The notes: generated by a model from the letters alone, not told the origin. Shown: positions 17,840-28,064, numbered from the stretch's first letter. The stretch is DNA of 64,000 bases from Streptomyces huiliensis (GCF_020037025.1 NZ_JAIQLH010000010.1:1-64000); one strand, 5' to 3'. Program-made: numbers and translations.

Positions 17840-17919
17840 GGACTTCCGCGCGGAGCGCGGTTCCGGGGTCTGGGGGCTTGCCCCCCCCAGGAATCGGTGA
17901 AGGGGCGGGCCCGGGGCAC
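17834..17919 (+). repeat. Dispersed Streptomyces-type repeat, copy B
   Basis: Same element as at 801-882, in the opposite orientation. It begins GTTTGAGGAC and continues through GGGGTCTGGGGGC and CCCAGGAATCGGTGAAGG to GGGCCCGGGGCAC. Its GTTTGAG supplies the last codon and the TGA stop of the CapA gene. The CTGGGGGC/GCCCCCCCAG hairpin may also terminate transcription. Confidence 0.7.
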
Positions 17920-17946
17920 AGCCCGCCGCAGGCGCCCCCCACCACC

Positions 17947-19536
17947 TCACCACCGCCCCGCCCCCGGAAGCCGCACCGAGAGCCGCCCGAACCGCTCCTC
18001 GAACCGAGCGAAGGCCACCTCCTGCTTCCACTGCACCGCAGCCTTCGCACTCCCCGCCAGCAAGGCGGCACAAGCCGCCCGGGGACCCGGCCCCCCGGGC
18101 CGATCACGGGCGCACGGGCCCGCGAGCGCAAAGCCGTCGCGGGACCGCCACAGACTCCGCCCCGGCAGGAACCCGTACTCCAACGACGTCCGCGCCAGGT
18201 CCTTGAGCGCCCGGTAACCGAGCCGGTGCGCGGTGGCGGCCCGCTCGTACTCCGCGGTGATGTCGCTCCGCTCCACCCCCGCGTCATCGGTCGCGAGAGC
18301 GACGGGCACCCCGTGCTCCCGGTAGAGCTCGAAGGGATGCCGCCGCCCGACCACCCCCAGGATCTGCGCGTTGCTGACGAGCGGGACCTCGACGAGCACC
18401 CGCCGCGTCGCCATCGTCGCCAGGAGGTCGCGCGGCGCGTCCTCCCACCCGATGTCCACGCCGTGCCCGATCCGCCGGGCGTGCCCGACGAGCACGGCCT
18501 GGCGGATGTGGGACCGCAGATGGTCCCTCCCGACCAGGCCGGGCGCCAGCTCGCCCGCGTGGAGGGTGACGGGTACCCGCGGGTACCAGGCGTGCAGCCA
18601 CCGCAGCATGCGCATGTGCAGCGCGTAGTCCCGCAGGGCGACGGCACCGTCCTCGGGGGCCACCAGGTTGACGGAGACGAACCGCCGGTCCCGCCGGGCG
18701 AGTTCGAAGCCGAGCAGCAGCTCGGTGAAGACCTGCTCGGGCGCGGCGGAGCGGTCGACCTGCGTGATGAAGCGGATCGCGAGGCCGCAGCCCGGCCGGG
18801 GCCGCCGCGTGCCGCAGCGGGAGGCGGTCCGGAACTCGGCCACCGCCCGGTCCATGGCGCCCCGGGCCCGTCCGACCAGCCGGCCGAGCCCGTCGCCCGC
18901 GAGGAGCCGGCCGCGCAGCCGGCCGAGGTCGGGGTCGAAGCCGGCGCGGGCGGCGAGCGCGGCCACCCCGGCGGTGGCGTGGGTGACCATGGTCTCCAGG
19001 TAGAACTGGTGCTGCGCGGCGGCCCGGTCGGCGACCTCGCTCAGCAGCCGGCCCATGTGCCCGGTCTCCACCATCTCGAACTTCTCGAAGGTGGCGAAGA
19101 AGTGGTCGTGTCCGGACTCGCGGCCGGGCCGGAAGTCCTGCATGGACCAGGCGCGGACGAGGTGCCGGTGGAACGCCCGGTCGGCGCGGACGTCGGCGGC
19201 GGGCCGGCCGCCCGCGGGGCAGGGCGGCGGGACGGCGCGCAGCCGCTCCTTCTCGATGCAGAGCCCGTCCTGGGCGGCGAGGTCGACGAGCAGTTCGGTG
19301 CTGGCGGCGCCGCCGAGGTGGTTGTGCAGGTCGGCGCCCTTGGGCAGGGCGTGGAGGAAGGCCCGCAGGGCGCGCCGGTCGGTCCGGACGGCGTCCATGT
19401 AGGCGGCGGTGGCGGCCTCCGCCCCGGGCGGCGCGGCGGTCCGCCGGTCGCGGCCCGGCGTGCCCCAGGCGGGCAGCACGGCGGCGCAGAGGACGGCGGC
19501 CAGGGTGCCGCGCAGCAGCGTACGTCGTGGGCTCAC
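17947..19536 (-). CDS. Secreted adenosine deaminase-like amidohydrolase
   Basis: 529 residues from the GTG at 19536 (AGGAGG 4 nt upstream). The N-terminus SPRRTLLRG plus a hydrophobic stretch is a twin-arginine-like signal, so export of a folded, metal-loaded enzyme is likely. Metal and catalytic motifs of the adenosine deaminase superfamily occur in order: His71-x-His73 (ADLHNHLGG), LHAGE, RIGHGVDI and ATDDAG. The extended N-terminal half resembles extracellular ADGF-type deaminases. It would deaminate adenosine (or a related nucleoside) outside the cell. Substrate residues were not checked further. Confidence 0.8.
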   Translation of the reverse strand: MSPRRTLLRGTLAAVLCAAVLPAWGTPGRDRRTAAPPGAEAATAAYMDAVRTDRRALRAFLHALPKGADLHNHLGGAASTELLVDLAAQDGLCIEKERLRAVPPPCPAGGRPAADVRADRAFHRHLVRAWSMQDFRPGRESGHDHFFATFEKFEMVETGHMGRLLSEVADRAAAQHQFYLETMVTHATAGVAALAARAGFDPDLGRLRGRLLAGDGLGRLVGRARGAMDRAVAEFRTASRCGTRRPRPGCGLAIRFITQVDRSAAPEQVFTELLLGFELARRDRRFVSVNLVAPEDGAVALRDYALHMRMLRWLHAWYPRVPVTLHAGELAPGLVGRDHLRSHIRQAVLVGHARRIGHGVDIGWEDAPRDLLATMATRRVLVEVPLVSNAQILGVVGRRHPFELYREHGVPVALATDDAGVERSDITAEYERAATAHRLGYRALKDLARTSLEYGFLPGRSLWRSRDGFALAGPCARDRPGGPGPRAACAALLAGSAKAAVQWKQEVAFARFEERFGRLSVRLPGAGRW

Positions 19537-19861
19537 GGAACCTCCTGGCGACGGTCGTTGTCCGGGATGACGACACTGGTCTACCGCCTGGCCACCGCCG
19601 TTCACCACGGCAACGCGACATCACACGCACAACGGACCTGTTCATCCTGCGCAGTTGACGCCCCGCGCACACCCCGTTCCATCCGAACGACGCTCGTCAG
19701 GAAAGGGTCACGGCCCTCCGCGGAACGGTCCGCCCCACGCATCGGAGCGCTGCGGTACGTACGGGAAGCGTCACACCGTGTACCCGGACCGGTCGCGGAC
19801 GGTCGCTCGGGGGCCGACGGCGGCAGAATGGAGGCGGGGACACCCGAGCGAGGAGTGAGCC
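19537..19861. other. Divergent intergenic region (325 bp)
   Basis: No gene is supported. It lies between the adenosine deaminase-like gene (minus) and the DUF1876 gene (plus). A TTGACG at 19655-19660 is the only recognisable -35-like element; no good -10 accompanies it. Confidence 0.4.
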
Positions 19862-20149
19862 ATGGAGCACACGACCGAGTGGACGGTCCGGCTGGACGTC
19901 TCCGAGGACGGCGGCACCACGAAGGCGCGCGCGGTCCTCGACACCGGCGCCACGTCCCTCACGGGGCAGGGCGTCGCCAAGTGCTCGCCGGGCGACCAGG
20001 ACGTCCCGGTGATCGGTGACGAGTTCGCCGCGGGCCGCGCCCTGCGTGACCTCGGGGAGCAGCTGATCGGCACGGCGGAACGGGACGTGGCGGCGCGCGG
20101 GGCCGGACCGGAGCCGCGACGGTCGCCGATGTACGGCTGGGAGCTCTGA
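19862..20149 (+). CDS. DUF1876 domain protein
   Basis: 95 residues matching the small actinobacterial DUF1876 family. It shows the opening TTEWTVRLDVSEDGGTTKARA, an LTGQGVAKCSPGD centre, and EIAAGRAL-like and LRDLGEQLIGTAERD helices. Its function is unknown; the fold is thought to resemble a dsRNA-binding domain. It is soluble and single-domain. The last codons (GGAGCTC) begin a short duplicated stretch that continues past the stop. Confidence 0.8.
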   Translation: MEHTTEWTVRLDVSEDGGTTKARAVLDTGATSLTGQGVAKCSPGDQDVPVIGDEFAAGRALRDLGEQLIGTAERDVAARGAGPEPRRSPMYGWEL

Positions 20150-20178
20150 GCGGCAGGTCGCCTGGAGCTCTGAGCGGC
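20140..20178 (+). repeat. Short tandem duplication at the DUF1876 3' end
   Basis: The 15-mer GGAGCTCTGAGCGGC occurs at 20140-20154 and again at 20164-20178 (period 24). The first copy includes the TGA stop. This looks like a recent local duplication. Confidence 0.6.
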
Positions 20179-20202
20179 GGGTTCCGGGCCTCCTGACCCG
20201 CC
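20176..20202. terminator. Hairpin between convergent DUF1876 and ftsH
   Basis: 7-bp stem GGCGGGT / ACCCGCC with a 13-nt loop, placed between two converging genes. Confidence 0.5.
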
Positions 20203-20225
20203 GGAGCCCTCGACTCTGTATCCCG

Positions 20226-22133
<1,908 letters not shown>

Positions 22134-22463
22134 GGACTGCTCTCCCTCGTGGAGCGGCGCGGCCTCATGGAGCGGCGCGGCGGCACCGTCCCGGTCGTCC
22201 TGGATGCGCTGGTCATGCTGGTCATCCCATTCGTCCAGGATCGTGGATCAGGGCCCGACCCGGCAGAGCCGAACGGGGTCCCACTGGGCCACTCGGGGCA
22301 TGCGCCCCTGCTCAAGGGGTACGCGGCCGGGCACTGCGGCCGTCCCGCCCCGCCCCGGACGGACCCGCCCCGAGTGCCGCCCGGCCGGCCGTCCCGTACG
22401 GTCGGGCCGAGGGCCGGCGCGGCGGCAGCGGCCGACGACGGCACGACGCAAAGGAGCCCCCCG
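22134..22463. other. Divergent intergenic region (330 bp)
   Basis: No gene supported. It contains short direct repeats near ftsH (GGAGCGGCGCGGC twice, 22152-22183) and GTCCCGTACGGTCGGG at 22391-22406 about 60 nt before the plus-strand gene. A similar ACCGTACGGT palindrome precedes the next plus-strand gene at 22874-22883. Confidence 0.4.
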
Positions 22464-22850
22464 GTGACCATCCCGGAAAGCGCGGATCACGTCAGCGTCC
22501 ATCTGACCGACTGCGGCCGCGAGACCGCCGACGCGGTCATCGCCGCCCTGGACGCGGCGTTCCCCACCGCCCCCGGCACCCTCGTCGCCGAGCGGAGCGA
22601 GGGGCGCGGGACGGCACCGGGCAAACCGGTCGTCTGGTGCACGGTGGTCGACACCCGGGCCCGCCGGCCACGCACCGACCCAGGCCCCGTCCCGCTCGAC
22701 GCCCCCGTGACCGTGGACCTGTTCGGCGCCGCGCAGCCCGTGCGCCAGGTCCAGGACGAACTGGCCGGGGCGTTCGGCGTGGAGGAGCACGGCACCGTGC
22801 CGGGCGAGCACGAGCTGGAGGTACGGCTCGTCCTGAAACCGGCCGGCTGA
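22464..22850 (+). CDS. Conserved hypothetical protein
   Basis: 128 residues from the GTG at 22464, preceded by AAGGAG with a 7-nt gap. The sequence has alternating strands and helices (VSVHLTDCGRETADAVIAAL, VVWCTVVDT, VTVDLFGAAQPVRQV). There is no signal peptide or membrane segment. I recognise no family. A central Arg/Pro-rich loop may be disordered. Confidence 0.65.
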   Translation: MTIPESADHVSVHLTDCGRETADAVIAALDAAFPTAPGTLVAERSEGRGTAPGKPVVWCTVVDTRARRPRTDPGPVPLDAPVTVDLFGAAQPVRQVQDELAGAFGVEEHGTVPGEHELEVRLVLKPAG

Positions 22851-22886
22851 GCGGCGGCCGCCCCGGACCCCGTACCGTACGGTCCT

Positions 22887-23405
22887 ATGGCACAACCTTC
22901 TCCCGCCCGGCGCCCCCGCCGGGCACTCCCCGTCCTCCTCGTGTCGGTGGCCGCCTCCTCCCTCCTCCTGACGTCCTGCGGCACCGACCACGGCCCCCGC
23001 GACGACCTCCGGCGGCCGGGCACGGCGAGCGACGCGACACCCGGCGATGCCGCCGATGACGTCGCCGACGACGACGCGTACGACGAGGCGGAGGAAGAGG
23101 ACGACGAAGGCGCCGACGACGACCTCCCCGACGCCGAAGAGGCCGACGAGGAGGACGACGAGGCGGCGGACCCGGGCGACGACGAGGAAGAAGAGGACGC
23201 CGAGGACGCCGAGACCTCCGAATCCGCCTACGACGACGGCTTCGACACCGGCCAGGACGTCCTGGAGGCCCGCGGCAAGGGCGCGGCCGTCCGCGAGGTC
23301 GTCTGGGGCGGCTGCGAGAAACGCGCCCGCGAGTCCCGCACCGCCTACCCGGACGCCTGGACCCGCGGCTGCCGCAAGGGAGTACAGACCTTCCGCGGAA
23401 ACTGA
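22887..23405 (+). CDS. Putative lipoprotein with a long Asp/Glu-rich linker
   Basis: 172 residues. An Arg-rich n-region and hydrophobic segment end in LLLTSC (Cys31), a lipobox-like site. About 70 residues that are almost entirely Asp, Glu and Ala follow. The C-terminal ~55-residue domain (YDDGFDTGQDVLEARGKG, CEKRA, WTRGCRKG) has two Cys that could pair. It is probably a surface lipoprotein whose acidic tether holds a small domain or binds cations. No ribosome site is visible; TACCGT 8 nt before the ATG suggests a leaderless mRNA. Confidence 0.65.
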   Translation: MAQPSPARRPRRALPVLLVSVAASSLLLTSCGTDHGPRDDLRRPGTASDATPGDAADDVADDDAYDEAEEEDDEGADDDLPDAEEADEEDDEAADPGDDEEEEDAEDAETSESAYDDGFDTGQDVLEARGKGAAVREVVWGGCEKRARESRTAYPDAWTRGCRKGVQTFRGN

Positions 23406-23693
23406 CCTCACCGCACCGTGACCACCGTCGCGGCCTCCAGCGCTCCCCGGCCCCGCGTCACCCGTACCGTGACATCCCGGCCGAACGGGAGGCGCGGGCG
23501 GTGGGCCGGCTGCCCTTGTCGCGGGTGGGGGGCGCGGTCTGACGGGTGGTACGGCGCGTGCGGGCGGGCGGGGAGGGCGGCGGGTGGTTCCGGCCGTGCA
23601 GTCGGCCGAACTCGCTCTGTCCCACGGGCTTCGGGAGCACCATCCTCTATCGGGCGGGGGTTTTCACCGGCACCACCCGAGGGAGGAAGCCAG
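23406..23693. other. Intergenic region (288 bp), no convincing gene
   Basis: A minus-strand stretch at 23408-23480 has gene-like codon bias (ending RGALEAATVVTVR then a stop) but no start or upstream domain. It could be a remnant. The ribosome site GGGAGG at 23681-23686 belongs to the next gene. Confidence 0.35.
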
Positions 23694-24239
23694 ATGATGA
23701 CGAAGTCGTCCCGGTCGATGGCGCTGCTGGGCGCCGGTGTTGTGGTGGCAGGCGGCGTTCTGACGGCAGCGTCGGCGTCGGCCGGTACGTCCACGGCGCC
23801 CGTGGCCGAGCCGAGGCTCGCGACCGGGCAGGACGTGGTGAGACAGAACTCGTCCGCGGTGCAGCTCAGCACCAAGGGCGGAGTGCCCACGACGGTGGTG
23901 TCGGAGTCGGTGCCCGCCGGTTCCTGGGTGCTGTCGGGCAACGCGACGCTGGTGGGCTGGGGGCCCAGCGACTACACCCGGTGTGCGCTGTACGCGGGCG
24001 AGAGCGCCGTCGGCGCGGCGAGCACCATGGTCGGCAGCCCCACCAGCGGGAGTGCCGGCACGGGGGTGTACGTGGCCACGGTCGGCATCCACGGCGCCTT
24101 CTCCAGCACGGGCTCCACGACGGTCTCCCTCCGGTGCGGGCATGATCAGGACCGGGCGGCCGGGGCGGCTCCCTACGTGGACCCGCAGGCCACCTTGTGG
24201 GCGCACCGGAGCGACGCGCTCGGCAGCCCTCGACGCTGA
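23694..24239 (+). CDS. Small secreted protein of unknown function
   Basis: 181 residues. ATG 23694 with GGGAGG 7 nt upstream; a second ATG follows directly. A clear Sec signal peptide (MALLGAGVVVAGGVLTAASASA) gives a mature protein rich in Ser, Thr, Gly and Val with beta-strand character (VLSGNATLVGWGPSDYTRCALYAG, VYVATVGIHGAFSSTGSTTVSLRC). Two Cys (~102 and ~146) may form a disulfide. I recognise no family. The likely role is a secreted or cell-surface structural or binding protein. Confidence 0.7.
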   Translation: MMTKSSRSMALLGAGVVVAGGVLTAASASAGTSTAPVAEPRLATGQDVVRQNSSAVQLSTKGGVPTTVVSESVPAGSWVLSGNATLVGWGPSDYTRCALYAGESAVGAASTMVGSPTSGSAGTGVYVATVGIHGAFSSTGSTTVSLRCGHDQDRAAGAAPYVDPQATLWAHRSDALGSPRR

Positions 24240-24250
24240 CCGGGCGCTCC

Positions 24251-24301
24251 GGGGGCCGGGCCGGGCCCGCCGCCGTGGCGGATGCCGCCCGCCCGGCCCC
24301 C
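24251..24301. terminator. Bidirectional hairpin between a secreted-protein gene and ilvE
   Basis: Near-perfect 15-bp stem GGGGGCCGGGCcGGGC / GCCCGCCCGGCCCCC between converging genes. Confidence 0.6.
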
Positions 24302-24317
24302 GGCCGTCAAAGGGCCG

Positions 24318-25403
24318 TCAGACCACCCGCCGCAGCCAGTCGTGCTTGTCCTCCGTGCGGCCGAACTGGATGTCCAGGACGTGTTCGCGAAGGGCGAGGG
24401 TCTTCTTGCCGGGGGTGCCGTCGGCGACGGTGAAGGTGTGGGTGTCGCTCTTGAAGCCGACGATGGGGGTGATGACGGCGGCCGTGCCGGCGGCGAAGAC
24501 CTCGGTGACGCGGCCGTCGGCGATGGAGGTGCGGAGTTCGTCGAGGGTGACGGTCCGTTCGACGGGGGTGAGGCCGAGGTCGGGGGCGAGGGTGAGGACG
24601 GTGTCGCGAGTGACGCCTTCCAGGATGGTGCCGAGGGAGGGGGTGACGAGTTCGTCGTCGGCGGTGATCAGGCAGAGGTTCATGGTGCCGGACTCCTCCA
24701 GGGTGCCGTGGCCCGCGCTGTCGAGGAACAGCACCTGGTCGCAGCCGTTGTCCTGGGCCTCGATCTGGGCGGCCAGGCTCGCGGCGTAGTTGCCGCCGCA
24801 CTTGGCGGCGCCGGTGCCGCCCGGGGCGGAGCGGGTGTAGCGGCCGCTGATCCAGAGGGTGACGCCGGTGACGCCGGAGGGGAAGTACGGGCCCGCCGGG
24901 CTGGCGATCACCGCGTAGCGCGCCTCCGCGGCGGGCCGGACGCCGAGGAACGCCTCGGAGGCGAACATGAAGGGGCGCAGGTAGAGACTCTCCTCGCCGG
25001 TGGGCACCGGGACCCACGGCTCGTCGGCCCGGACCAGTTCCGCGACGCTCGCGAGGAAGTCCTCCTCGGGCAGTTCGGGCAGGGCCAGCCGGCGCGCGGA
25101 GCGGGCGAAGCGGCGGGCGTTGGCCTCCGGGCGGAACAGCCAGACGCTGCCGTCGGCGTGCCGGTAGGCCTTCAGCCCCTCGAAGATCTCCTGCGCGTAG
25201 TGCAGGACGGCGGTGCTGGGGTGCAGGGAGAACGGGGCGAGCGGGCCGATGCCGCGGTCGTGCCAGCCGCCGTCCCGCGTCCACGTGGCGGTGGCCATGT
25301 GGTCCGTGAAGTACCGGCCGAAACCCGGCGCCGCGAGCCGCGCGGCGCGCTCGGCGGCGGGGACGGGACTGTCGGTCCGGGACAGGGGGAAGGCGGTGCT
25401 CAT
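24318..25403 (-). CDS. ilvE: Branched-chain amino acid aminotransferase
   Basis: 361 residues from the ATG at 25403 with GAGGAG upstream. A class IV PLP aminotransferase: HYAQEIFEGLKAYR binds substrate, the PLP lysine is Lys201 (GAAKCGGNYAAS), and the class signature is in LDSAGHGTLEESGTMNL. The C-terminal GTAAVITPI binds the cofactor phosphate. It performs the last step of Leu, Ile and Val synthesis and the first step of their breakdown, which supplies branched acyl-CoA starters in Streptomyces. It is a stand-alone gene with a terminator downstream. Confidence 0.92.
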   Translation of the reverse strand: MSTAFPLSRTDSPVPAAERAARLAAPGFGRYFTDHMATATWTRDGGWHDRGIGPLAPFSLHPSTAVLHYAQEIFEGLKAYRHADGSVWLFRPEANARRFARSARRLALPELPEEDFLASVAELVRADEPWVPVPTGEESLYLRPFMFASEAFLGVRPAAEARYAVIASPAGPYFPSGVTGVTLWISGRYTRSAPGGTGAAKCGGNYAASLAAQIEAQDNGCDQVLFLDSAGHGTLEESGTMNLCLITADDELVTPSLGTILEGVTRDTVLTLAPDLGLTPVERTVTLDELRTSIADGRVTEVFAAGTAAVITPIVGFKSDTHTFTVADGTPGKKTLALREHVLDIQFGRTEDKHDWLRRVV

Positions 25404-25458
25404 GGCCTGCTCCTCACGCTGGGCGGTCCCGTCATGGTAAGCGCCGGAGGCGTGGGGC

Positions 25459-27003
25459 TCACCGGGCGCGAACGGCTCCGACGTCGGAGACGTCGACGGC
25501 GAAGCGGGCCGTCGCCCAGGCCATCGCGTCGCCGAACTGGCCGAGGATGGTCCGGTCGAGGTGGGAGAGGTCGTCGCAGGTCTGGTGGTAGCAGGGGTCG
25601 GTGAGTTGGCCGGCGGTACCGCCGAACAGCCGCTGCCACTCGGGCGTCTTGAGGTGGTTGTAGCCGGCGGAGCCACCGCCGGCGGGGATGCCGGCGGCCA
25701 TGAACGGCGCGAAGTCGGACCGGCCGTCGAACTCCAGCGGGACGGTGGGCAGTCCGCGCCGGGCGAAGCGGTCGGTGAAGACCTTCTCGACGGTGTCGGT
25801 GCCGGGCGGTACGGCGCCGGTGCCGTGGTAGACCATGCGGGCGTAGTTGGGCGAGGCGATGGTCTCGAAGTTGAGGACGAGGGCGGTCTCCCGGCGTTCC
25901 TGGGCGCTCAGTTGGGCCACGTAGTGCCCCGAGCCGATCATTCCCTCCTCCTCCGCGCCCCAGAAGGCGAAGCGCACCCGGTTGCGCACCTGGTCCCGGT
26001 GCGGGGCCAGGCGGAGGGCGGTCTCCAGGACCATGGCGGCGCTGCTGCCGTTGTCGTTGAGCCCGGGGCCCTCGGTGGCGCTGTCCAGGTGCGAGCCGAG
26101 GACGACCGTGCGGTCGGCGCGGCCGGTGGGGGTGTCGGCGAGCAGGTTGTACGACTCGGTGGTGACGGCCCGCCCGCGCAGGTCGAGGAAGAGCTCGACG
26201 GGTCCGCGGGCGGCGTCGGCGGCGAGCCGTTCGGCCTCGCCGCGCGGCAGGTTGGCGGTGGGGACGCGGGCGACGGCGGGCGGGCGGACGGTGGAGCGGA
26301 TGTTCATCTCCGCCGGCTGCTGGTCGACGTTGACCAGCAGGGCGGCGGCGCCGGCCGCGGCGGCGAGCTCGCTCTTGCGGGCCAGGTCGCAGCCGCCGTA
26401 CCGGGCGAGGACGGCGTGCCCGCGGACGTCCCCGGCGTAGTCGGCGGCGCCGCAGCCGTACGCGTTCCCCGGCAGGACGGCCAGGCGCCCGCGCCATCCG
26501 CCGTCCGGGGTGGCGGGCGAGAACCGGGCGAGCAGCGGGTGCAGGTCGCGCGGGTCGGGCGCGGTGACCCGGGCCGTCTGGGCGACGGGCAGGCTGTCGG
26601 GGAAGGAGAAGCGCTGGACGCGGACCCGGTAGCCGGCCTCGGTGAGCCGCCGGGTGACGTAGTGGGCCGACGCGTCGTACCCCTCGGTGCCGACGGCGCG
26701 GACGCCGCCGTGCTCGTCGGCCGCGCGCTGGAACGCCTCCAGGTGGCGCCAGGCCCCGGCGGTGGTGACCTCCGACGCGAGCCGTCCGGCCAGCCGCTCG
26801 GCGTCCGCCCGGACGGGGGCCGGGCCGGTGGCGGCGACGGGGTCGGCGAGGGCCTCGGGGGCGGGGGCGGCCGCGGCCGCCAGGAGCGCGGCGCATGCCA
26901 GCGCGCACGCCGGAGCGGCCGTTCGGCGGCGCGCCACCCGTCGCGCCGTCCGTCGCAAGGACAGTCGCGTAGACAACAGTCGCGTAGACAGTCGCAAAGA
27001 CAT
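25459..27003 (-). CDS. Secreted M28 family zinc aminopeptidase
   Basis: 514 residues. A very Arg-rich N-terminus and hydrophobic stretch ending ALADP make an export signal. A protease-associated (PA) domain is inserted mid-way (about 140-260). The M28 catalytic domain has the first zinc His in GSHLDS (~305), the bridging Asp in GPGLNDNGSSAA, the Glu pair in WGAEEEGMIGS (~350) and the last His in CYHQTCDDL. It removes N-terminal residues from peptides outside the cell. The first residues contain a short repeat (STRLLSTRL) from a duplicated DNA unit. Confidence 0.88.
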   Translation of the reverse strand: MSLRLSTRLLSTRLSLRRTARRVARRRTAAPACALACAALLAAAAAPAPEALADPVAATGPAPVRADAERLAGRLASEVTTAGAWRHLEAFQRAADEHGGVRAVGTEGYDASAHYVTRRLTEAGYRVRVQRFSFPDSLPVAQTARVTAPDPRDLHPLLARFSPATPDGGWRGRLAVLPGNAYGCGAADYAGDVRGHAVLARYGGCDLARKSELAAAAGAAALLVNVDQQPAEMNIRSTVRPPAVARVPTANLPRGEAERLAADAARGPVELFLDLRGRAVTTESYNLLADTPTGRADRTVVLGSHLDSATEGPGLNDNGSSAAMVLETALRLAPHRDQVRNRVRFAFWGAEEEGMIGSGHYVAQLSAQERRETALVLNFETIASPNYARMVYHGTGAVPPGTDTVEKVFTDRFARRGLPTVPLEFDGRSDFAPFMAAGIPAGGGSAGYNHLKTPEWQRLFGGTAGQLTDPCYHQTCDDLSHLDRTILGQFGDAMAWATARFAVDVSDVGAVRAR

Positions 27004-27405
27004 CCGGAGTCCCCCGATACCCGTCCGGCCCGAACCGCGTGTGGCGGGGCAGCCTAACGCGCCCGCCGGGGCGCGCAAGAGGGCGGACGGCGGTTTCGGG
27101 CCGATGTCCGGCAGGGCCGAAGGCCCCCGCGCGCCCTCCGTTTCGCCGATTGACCGCCCCCGGAAGGGCCATGAGAATCGGAACGCCCCTGCCCACCCGG
27201 CGTCCGACCGGGCGTTACCGGGGATTTTCCGGGCGGGGAACCAGAGGCGAACCATGCGGGAACCCAGGGAGAGAAAAGGGAATTCCGGCCGCCGGGTGGC
27301 GCGTTCCCTACGCCCCGGCGCGTTCGGGGGCGCGCGCGACGGGTAGGCGCAGCGAGCATGACGGCACGTGAAACTCAGGGGAAAACTCAAGGAAAGGAAC
27401 TGCTC
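27004..27405. other. Divergent intergenic region (402 bp)
   Basis: Holds the M28 promoter (not clearly visible) and a good promoter candidate for the DUF4232 gene at 27150-27178. The 27160-27405 part is less GC-rich than the flanks. No supported gene. Confidence 0.45.
27150..27178 (+). promoter_or_regulatory. Candidate promoter for the DUF4232 gene
   Basis: TTGACC (27150-27155), 17-nt spacer, GAGAAT (27173-27178). Transcription from here would give a leader of about 220 nt. Confidence 0.4.
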
Positions 27406-27945
27406 GTGACACGCCTCACCGCCACACGCCTCGTGAGCGTCGCCGCCGCCGCGGGGATCGCGCTCGCCGCCGCCTCAGGGACGGCGGGCGCCACCCAGGA
27501 CGGGACGGGGGCCGCGTCGGCCACGCCGACGTGCGGCACCTCCGACCTGCGGATCTCGTTCGCCGAGCGGCTGGGCGGCGGGATGAACCACGCCGGCGGC
27601 ACGCTGGAGTTCAAGAACACCGGCAAGCGGACGTGCGCGCTGCGCGGCTACCCGGGCCTGGGCCTCGCGGACTCCGCGCGCAAGGCGCTGTCCTCGCGCG
27701 CGGTGTGGGGCAGCACCTGGTACGCGGACGACCCGGGCAACAAGCTCATATACCTCAAGCCCGGCCAGGCCGCACAGGCCAACGTCGCCTGGACGCACTC
27801 CGGCACGGACGCCCGCAAGAGCACGTACCTGCTGGTGACGCCGCCCGCAGCGCGGACCCACCAGGCGGTTCCGCTCGGCGACCTCGTGGACAAGGGCGAG
27901 CTGCACGTCACCGCGCTGGCCCACAAGGTGCCGGTCCGCGGCTGA
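27406..27945 (+). CDS. Secreted DUF4232 domain protein
   Basis: 179 residues from the GTG at 27406, with GGAAAGGAA just upstream; the frame is open back to an ATG at 27358, but without a ribosome site. A signal peptide ends GTAGA. The mature domain carries the DUF4232 hallmarks: CGTSDLRISF, NHAGGTLEFKNTGKRTCALRGYPGL, a W-rich middle and LVTPP near the end. The two Cys (CGTS and TCALRG) probably pair. Family function is unknown; members are exported beta-sandwich proteins common in Streptomyces. A strong terminator follows. Confidence 0.85.
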   Translation: MTRLTATRLVSVAAAAGIALAAASGTAGATQDGTGAASATPTCGTSDLRISFAERLGGGMNHAGGTLEFKNTGKRTCALRGYPGLGLADSARKALSSRAVWGSTWYADDPGNKLIYLKPGQAAQANVAWTHSGTDARKSTYLLVTPPAARTHQAVPLGDLVDKGELHVTALAHKVPVRG

Positions 27946-27995
27946 CACGGCTCGCCGACCGGGCGGACGCATCTCACGGACCAGGCACGAAACCC

Positions 27996-28053
27996 GTCCC
28001 GGGCGATGCGGGCGCCTTTCGGCGCAAAAGCGTTGCGTCGCCCGGGACTTTAC
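27996..28053 (+). terminator. Strong terminator after the DUF4232 gene
   Basis: Perfect 11-bp outer stem GTCCCGGGCGA / TCGCCCGGGAC, an inner hairpin GCGCC-TTTC-GGCGC, and a T-rich tail TTTACC. Confidence 0.75.
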
Positions 28054-28064
28054 CTTTCACTGAT

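Noticed and set aside
16993..20019. 1008-residue plus-strand open frame
   Set aside because: Crosses capA in another frame and the adenosine deaminase gene antisense; low-complexity Arg/Pro/Gly sequence with no domains.
23060..23220. Repeat array / CRISPR-like pattern
   Set aside because: It is a run of GAC/GAG/GCC codons encoding the acidic linker of a lipoprotein; no spaced identical repeats.
23408..23941. Minus-strand gene of 177 residues
   Set aside because: Only the last ~25 codons look gene-like; the rest is antisense to a secreted-protein gene with a good start and signal peptide. At most a remnant.
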